Positions 58,659 to 64,000 of a stretch of DNA of 64,000 bases are shown here, one piece after another. A model generated the notes under the pieces. The model was given only the letters and a program-made list of their open reading frames with translations, had not been told where the DNA came from and made no database searches. The position numbers and the translations under genes were made by a program. This DNA is from Salvator merianae. Its lineage: Eukaryota; Chordata; Lepidosauria; Squamata; Teiidae. The stretch is taken from assembly GCA_003586115.2 (NCBI GenBank), contig QVOM02000049.1:23489765-23553764 (forward strand), given 5' to 3'. The number at the start of each line of letters is the position of its first letter. The stretch's first letter is position 1.

Positions 58659-59126
58659 ATGGGAAGAAAGAGAGAAATGGCAGAAAAGAGCAAGGAGACA
58701 ATTCATGTGAAGGTATGGAAAATCCTAGAGGAACTGGATGAAAACGACTTGACCAAATTTTCATTTCTACTGACTAGAGGAATTGGTCACGTACCCATCC
58801 CAAAGAGTAAAGTCCGTGATCTAAATGCAGAGAAGATCATTCAGTTACTGAGTGTGTATTATGGCCCAGACTACATGGATGAGCTTAGGGCCATATTGGA
58901 AACCATACCTAGGAAAGATCTTCTTTATAAGCTACCTGGGAAGCCTGGAAAGGCAGAAGAAAGTAAAAACATTGAAATGGATGGTAGCACTCCTAAGCAA
59001 CAAAGACTTTGTGACTTGTCACCATATAATGGTAAATTCATCCTGCCTGATCTGAATAATTATGCTCAAAGCAACCAAATCCAATGGATAAAGCAACTGG
59101 AAGAGCAGCTGGAATCTGAAGCAAGA
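58659..59126 (+). CDS. PYD (pyrin) domain-encoding exon
   Basis: Open for 156 codons from the first ATG (58659). A second in-frame ATG at 58677 has the strong context gagaaATGGCA and may be the real start. An in-frame TAG at 58623 bounds the frame upstream. Residues 16-92 fit a pyrin death-fold domain: KILEELDENDLTKFSFLL (helices 1-2), PIPKSKVRDLN, LLSVYYGPDYMDEL, and IPRKDLLYKL at the end. A charged linker follows (93-140) and a short helical segment, WIKQLEEQLESEA (143-155). At 59127 GTAAGT gives a good splice donor in phase 0; reading through adds only two residues before a stop. PYD domains form filaments in inflammasome and related innate immune signalling in the cytosol (known family role). 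NLRP-, ASC-, pyrin- and PYHIN-like proteins all carry one, so the parent gene cannot be named. No NACHT, CARD or B30.2 exon was found to 64000. It could also be an isolated or degenerating exon. Confidence 0.68.
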
Positions 59127-60084
59127 GTAAGTTGAAGAACAATTTTTCATTCACCGCTCCACAGATTTATGAACTGTACACCAATCAGGAAATGAATGCT
59201 TTTCTGGATGATATCAGTTAGTGAAAAAGAAAAATCATAAAAAATATCAAAAAGGATTCTTGAAATCCTGTTCACAGTGAAGAAGACTAATAACAAGCAG
59301 GCCAAGGGTCGGAAACAAACTAACAAAAACACTAACCATAATTTGAAATGCACACTGTGGAAGAATCGACAAAACACTCCCAATCCTGCTGATTCTACTA
59401 ATGGACAGGAAATAAAAAGTCATTATCAGAGTGTAATGACCAAATGCCATTAATTCTGCTGGAAAGGAAACTGATATGGCGGTATATGAGGTGATGCTAG
59501 GAAATTATCCAGATAGGGATTTGACAATGGCTGTCAAGAAATAGTATAAAAAAAGAAAGAGAAATATCATAAAGACCACAGCTTAGATAGATATACAGCT
59601 GTGTTATAGTGCAAGATGTACTGCGTGACAGATTGCCAAAGAGAAGAGTTTTAAGAGTTGATCTGGATAGAAAAGCTTGGATCAAAGGACGATGTCTAAA
59701 AACAACAGTGACGTTTGAACTTCAGTTTAACACACCTGTTGTAGATGCTCAACAGACTTATATTACAACTTCAGAAGGTGATGAAAAGGTAGTGCCAGCT
59801 GATGAATCCTTCTTAAATTATAAAAATGTTTTTAATAATATTGTGTCCACATTAGTATTTCCCATCCTAACTCTGTATCAGCAGGTAAAAGTAGACATTC
59901 TTCAGGAGGCATTGGAATGTTAAAGTAGCGCTGCTGGTTGATTTTTTTTAAAAATCACACCCAGATGTATTTTCTGTCTTCCTCCTTTTCTTTCACCTCT
60001 GTATACTTTTCAAATGTTGTAACAAAAGCAACAATGAGTAGGCAGAGTCAGAATCCTTGTCAGTACCAAGAGAAGGATATAACA
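59127..60084. other. Probable intron downstream of the PYD exon
   Basis: No further exon recognised. A 104-codon frame at 59609-59923 (+) begins with GTG, has no ATG, and shows no family resemblance I can name. Upstream pieces in other frames (for example VYEVMLGNYPDRDL at about 59475) are broken by stops. If these belong to the same gene they are degenerate. Confidence 0.4.
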
Positions 60085-60208
60085 GTGCCCTTAAGCACCG
60101 TAATACAGTTTTAACTAACTTATTTTATCTGTTTTATACTGATTTTATTATGACTAACCGTGAGACCTGAAATATATATTAAGTAAATAAATGAATAAGT
60201 TATTTAAA
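60085..60208 (+). repeat. LINE 3' tail fragment
   Basis: 'actgattttattatgactaa', 'ccgtgagacctgaaatata' and an AAGTAAATAAATGAATAA tail resemble the CR1/L2-type 3' terminus (usually …AACCGCCCTGAG…ATAAATAAATAA). Short and diverged. Confidence 0.5.
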
Positions 60209-60822
60209 CAGTAATGTAAAAGCTACCAAGTGAGGAAGAGCAACTAAAGAGTCACCCATTTTGCCAGATAATTTTTAAAATAGGATCGTGCTTTGACATC
60301 TCTTTTTACTCAGTTTGTAGTGAAGCATCCTGCAGGTTTTAAGTCATAGCCAAGTCCAGTTAACAAGGTCAAAGCTCTTACATTGTTTATGACCACAAAT
60401 TATATAGGTAAGAATGCACTTCATGTCATTGGCACTTGAAGCCATTTGATTGCTGAATCTGGAAAGGCATCATAATTTCCATTTTTGCCTCCAGGTTAAT
60501 TTCATTTTGAGAAAATCTCAAGATAATCTAATAAGCCTGACTGATGGCCTTAGGAAACATCAACATATGCAGTGATTTCCAAGGGCACCATCAAGTATAG
60601 AAATGAGGGAATTTTGTATTATGATTTATTTCTCATGAACAAATAGAGTGCCAAGGGAAGAGCAGTAGCAATCAGAACAACTCACGCGCCACCACAGGTT
60701 GACTTAGATGATGCCGGGCTCTCCAAGAGATTCAGAGAGCTCTCCCACATGATGCCAGCACAGAGAGATCCATGGGGGAAAGGCATCAATAGCACTGCCT
60801 TTTCCACTCCTCAGCTGTCCAT
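60209..60822. other. Unrecognised sequence
   Basis: No gene or repeat recognised. Confidence 0.4.
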
Positions 60823-61006
60823 GTTGTTGTTGGGTACCATCAGGTTTTCAAGGAGAGACCAGACAGACGTCTGTCTGGGATGGTTTAGTGAATCCTGCAT
60901 TGAGCAGGGGGTTGGACTCGATGACCCTGGAGGTCCCTTCCAATTGTATGATTCTATGATAAGTAGTGGCCAACTCTTGGTTGACTGCATGGGCACCTCC
61001 ACAGCT
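60823..61006 (-). repeat. tRNA-derived SINE body (minus strand), split by CR1
   Basis: Left piece 'tgttgttgttgggtaccatc' (60823-60843), right piece 'gtggccaactcttggttgac' and 'tgcatgggcacctccac' (to about 61006). These are adjacent in the SINE at 5595 (reverse complement), so the CR1 piece between them is an insertion. The tRNA-like head is missing. Confidence 0.72.
60845..60961 (+). mobile_element. CR1 LINE 3' end, inserted in a SINE
   Basis: 'tgtctgggatggtttagtga', 'atcctgcattgagcagggg', 'gttggactcgatgaccctgg', 'aggtcccttccaattgtatg' and the terminal ATTCTATGAT are the well-known CR1 3' end of birds and reptiles. Only 117 bases long, 5'-truncated as most CR1 copies are. It interrupts the older SINE. 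Confidence 0.92.
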
Positions 61007-61289
61007 GGTAAACAGTTGGTGAAAAGCCCATGAGGTGTGAGGACAAGGGGCCATACTTTGAAATACTATTCAGTACTGAAAGTCAGGCAAGATAAACTGG
61101 CAGTGCATTCTGCTTCACTAGTAAATGTACCATTGTGGGCGCAGTTTTTCAGTTGTTAATTTTGATTTTGTTTTTAAACAATGGCTTTAATGTTGTTGTT
61201 GTTTTAAACTGGGGCATTATACATGGTTTCTTTTAGCTTACAAGACACAGGCGAGCAGGTAATACCTTTTAAGGAGGGGTCATAAATTT
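61007..61289. other. Unrecognised sequence
   Basis: Nothing recognised; possibly further decayed L1 sequence toward the end. Confidence 0.4.
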
Positions 61290-61810
61290 AATTAACTAAT
61301 TTTGACTAAGATACCAATAATTGAGAACTGGACTATAAAAATTGTAGAGTTGGCAGAGATGGATAAACTGATGTGCTTGTTGCCAGGTAAGACAGTGATA
61401 ATTTTTATGAAGAATTGACAACCCTTCATTGACTTTCTGCATCCAGACATCTCTTATTTATTCCACTATATTTGGAAATGCCAGAATAAAGCATAGATAT
61501 TCCAGAATATCCATGCTTTATTCCAGAATACCCAAATATAGTGAAATAAATAAGAGACGTCTGGATGCAAGACTTAACAACTATAGGTTTTGAAGACTAA
61601 GTGGTAAAAGACTTTCAGCGGGAGAAAATTAATGAAGATAGCCAGGAGAAGCTGAACATTAAGATGTAATCGGTAGTTACCCTGAAGAAAACTTCGAATC
61701 AACTTTTCAACTATTCTTTTTTCTATTCTATGTATTGTGTTTTTAGAACTTAAATGTAATGTACTAGTTTTATATTCTGTAAACTAATAAAATCATACTA
61801 GAAAAATAAA
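61290..61810 (+). pseudogene. L1-type LINE ORF2 C-terminus and 3' end, split by PalC
   Basis: Before the insertion: IIENWTIKIVELAEMDKL at about 61318-61371, followed by MCLLPGKT and PFIDF, the very end of L1 ORF2. After it: TTIGFED and a basic tail, then a T-rich 3' UTR with AATAAA near 61788 and an A-rich end. The 5' part of the element is absent. Stops interrupt the frame, so it is inactive. Confidence 0.78.
61436..61572. mobile_element. Palindromic MITE PalC, copy 3, inserted in L1
   Basis: Left TCTGCATCCAGACATCTC, right on the minus strand TCTTGCATCCAGACGTCTC. The arms pair over about 60 bases ('attccactatatttgg' with 'ccaaatatagtgaaat'). CTT flanks both sides (61433-61435 and 61573-61575); because of the adjoining bases the match can also be read as GACTT. 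It sits between PFIDF and the following L1 residues. Confidence 0.88.
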
Positions 61811-62759
61811 TTTAATTAATTAATAACTGGTTTGCTATTATAGCAAAAAGGATCACCTGAAGAGACTTTGGCTACATACGTACATAGTTTTCAAAAAGCA
61901 GCCCAAAAGTGATTTAGAGATAGTAGGCATCACACACTAGTATTTGCATTCCACATATGATCCAAAGTAAAATTTCCCTATATCTCAAACTTTGTGCAAT
62001 GAGGCTACACTGCACTCCTTTATCCTTCATGCACCTCCTGTCAAGAAGTTCTAAAGCAGCTTATAGCAAGGCAGGATAAAAGCAAATAAATTCTCAATAT
62101 TTAATGGATTGAACCTATATTGGATTCACACATGTATCTGATTTCTAGAAGCTTCAGCACGGATCACATGCACTCATTTAAAATCCAGACACATAGTGAG
62201 CTATAAATAAGGGTGGCTCCCATGTCTGAACCTGCTAAACAAAGCTGGTTAGAAAGGTCTTAAATCATGCATTTACTATATATTTCACTTATTTAAAAAA
62301 CTGGTTGTGAAGGTCAGCTCTGTTTAGAGGGGGAAAATGCCCACACTACAAAAAGAAGCATAGCTAAATAGCAAATGTAATAAGAAGACATAACATACTA
62401 GGATACTCTCCAACTTAATTGTGACAAAAGAACATCATTCCTTTGCCTACTCTAGAGCAGACAGATGGAGACGAAAGACAGCTCACGTGGGGAGGGGATA
62501 GCCAATGGTTGGCAAAATTGCCTTCCTTTTTCTTTCCGTGTGCCTGGATTGTCAAGCAAGCTGTTAAGAGCTGGGATGATCCCAAATTCCAAAACAGAAA
62601 GAATACATTCTCTTGCTATTTGTCAGATTGGAAGTAAAACAAACTGTACTTTTTGAAATTAGAATTAAAAGCTTAAAGAATCCTATGAAACTTATTTCAT
62701 GGAAAGCTATGACTTAAGATATATTATCATAATAATAAATACTTGCCAAAAGTATCAAC
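61811..62759. other. Unrecognised sequence
   Basis: No gene or repeat recognised. Confidence 0.4.
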
Positions 62760-62762
62760 TAT

Positions 62763-63257
62763 GGGCCTGTTCACACATATGACAGTAGAATGTCCTAAAT
62801 AGCATGGTTCAGGCCGGGCAGGATGGGGTACAGCGAGGAATGTTCACACTTGTCAGTGCTGGAATACTCCACGAGCCGACCACCTGGGGAAGAAGTGCAG
62901 ATGGGAGTGCACTAGTTCAGTAGTTGTGTCCATAATGGCCGCCAGGGTTCAGGCCCCAAAGTTCGAACCTAGCAAGAGCTGGGTTTGAATCGTCAGACAG
63001 TGCTTGCGTGACCATGCAGTCCCCATCCCATCACCATTCCAAACCAGGAAGTGGTACAAACACACCACTCCCGATCCTCACCAGATCGCACTAGTCAGCT
63101 TGGAGAGTACATATATCTTGACCACAGCTGGCGACCTTCAGGTGAGTTTCAAGTGGGCTTCAGTGAGTTTCCAGTCAGCAGGAGCCATTTGCAGGTGCAA
63201 GTGCTCCATTCCAGCAAGCAACCTGGAATGTTCCACTCGCCAAGTGCAAACAGGCAC
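62763..63257. mobile_element. MITE, family M1, copy B, target duplication TAT
   Basis: 495 bp. Termini GGGCCTGTTCACACAT and, on the minus strand, GTGCCTGTTTGCACTTGG. TAT flanks both sides (62760-62762 and 63258-63260; the match extends to ACTAT on wider view). It is the reverse-oriented relative of 2270-2795, sharing 'gtgcactagttcagtag' and 'gaccacagctgg' segments. No coding capacity; the frames at 63004-63302 are chance. Confidence 0.88.
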
Positions 63258-64000
63258 TATGTGTCAAATGCCCAACCTTCCCCTTGCAATGTAAAGCAGT
63301 GATAATGCATCATCAGGACACAATGCATTTCTCCGCATTTGCTTCACACCATTGGCTGCTGCAGAAGAACAAAAACTTTGATGCAACATCATGTACTTCT
63401 ATTATAGCATATTATGCAACTATGCAGGGCTGTTGTTTTAGGCAGACATACTGCACTCCCTTGCTCCTCCTTTATTTGGAAGCAAAGATGGGCAATATTC
63501 TGCCAAGTTTTTCTTTTTAAAAGCACCTATCATCCTGCCCTTTTAGAAAACATATTTCAAATAGCTTGTTGCATAAATATTATTTTAGACATCATTCTTC
63601 AGTATGTAGGTGGGATAGCCAGTAGGCAGAGTCAGTGATAAATGAGCCTCAAGGGTTACTACTCTTTTTAAGAAAATCCTTTAACAAACTTCTTAGTAAG
63701 ACTGAGGTCATTTTCCAAGATATTAAAGTTTTCAGGCAACCCAGTTCACACCCTTATTTTAAAAAGAGATGGTGTTAAGATTGATCATCCTCAACAGCAC
63801 TTTCTGTCTCTTACTAGATCTGTTTTGTAAATGTATGTCATAACATTTGCTACAATAAGTAAATGAACAGATCATGGGAAGCCAGGAAGTCACATTCAAG
63901 TATAATGTTGTTTTGTTTTGGTTTTGTATGTCTTCCCAGCCCAATCAGTATATATGAAGGGGGAACCATTGAAGCCATGGGAGCAAACATATGCGTTCTC
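63258..64000. other. Unrecognised sequence to the window edge
   Basis: No gene or repeat recognised. Confidence 0.4.

Noticed and set aside
59609..59923. 104-codon frame after the PYD exon
   Set aside because: Starts with GTG and has no ATG, no recognisable family, and no evident splice acceptor that would join it to the PYD exon. Not called as a gene, but worth testing with RNA data.
1..64000. CRISPR array, phage or bacterial operon
   Set aside because: No regularly spaced direct repeats with unique spacers; all features are those of a vertebrate genome.

Overview
This window looks like a gene-poor, intergenic or intronic stretch of a non-avian reptile genome, most likely a squamate (lizard, gecko or snake). 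The evidence is the mix of old non-LTR retrotransposon pieces (L1 ORF2 C-termini, an L2-type element with a degenerate reverse transcriptase, an RTE-like element, a CR1 3' end with its ATTCTATG tail, several ATAAATAAA-tailed LINE 3' ends), tRNA-derived SINEs, the 'ACATAAGAACATAAG' repeat I associate with squamates, and many short palindromic DNA transposons. There are no bacterial-type operons, no rRNA, no functional tRNA and no CRISPR. Apart from the coordinates and sequence matches made by eye, all family names rest on recall and were not checked by a database search.

Only one stretch looks like host protein-coding sequence: about 58.66-59.13 kb (+), an open exon encoding a pyrin (PYD) death-fold domain, ending at a good GTAAGT splice donor. 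PYD proteins usually act in inflammasome or innate immune signalling. No partner exon (NACHT, CARD, B30.2 and so on) was recognised in the remaining 5 kb.

Layout. 0-3.3 kb: right end of a 1.4-kb non-autonomous DNA element, then an L1 fragment split by a 526-bp element. 3.3-13.6 kb: mostly unrecognised sequence with one SINE, two partial palindromic elements and two copies of the ACATAAG repeat. 13.6-17.8 kb: a dense cluster of DNA elements, including a CpG-rich hairpin array. 19.6-30.6 kb: two more copies of the long 1.4-kb family, a 908-bp element with a TTA duplication, nested palindromes, and SINEs. 32.5-39.3 kb: several more small DNA elements, one hAT-type with a perfect 8-bp duplication. 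39.4-40.7 kb: L2. 45-48.7 kb: L2 3' end, a recent LINE tail with a 16-bp duplication, and a palindrome nested in a palindrome. 52.4 kb: another small element. 53.9-56.7 kb: a decayed RTE-like LINE containing a perfect 38-bp inverted repeat. 57-58.2 kb: LINE and ACATAAG repeats. 58.6-59.1 kb: PYD exon. 60.8-63.3 kb: CR1 inside a SINE, L1 3' end split by a palindrome, and a final 495-bp element.

The most coherent theme is a large set of transposase-less elements. Their interiors are unrelated, but they share one terminal signature (about GGGCCTGTTCNCAC) and 3-bp target duplications (TAA, TTA, TAT, TGA, CTG, CAG, ACT). This points to one PIF/Harbinger-like enzyme, not encoded here, that mobilised many families in trans. 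Several are nested in one another or in L1, so their relative ages can be read directly.
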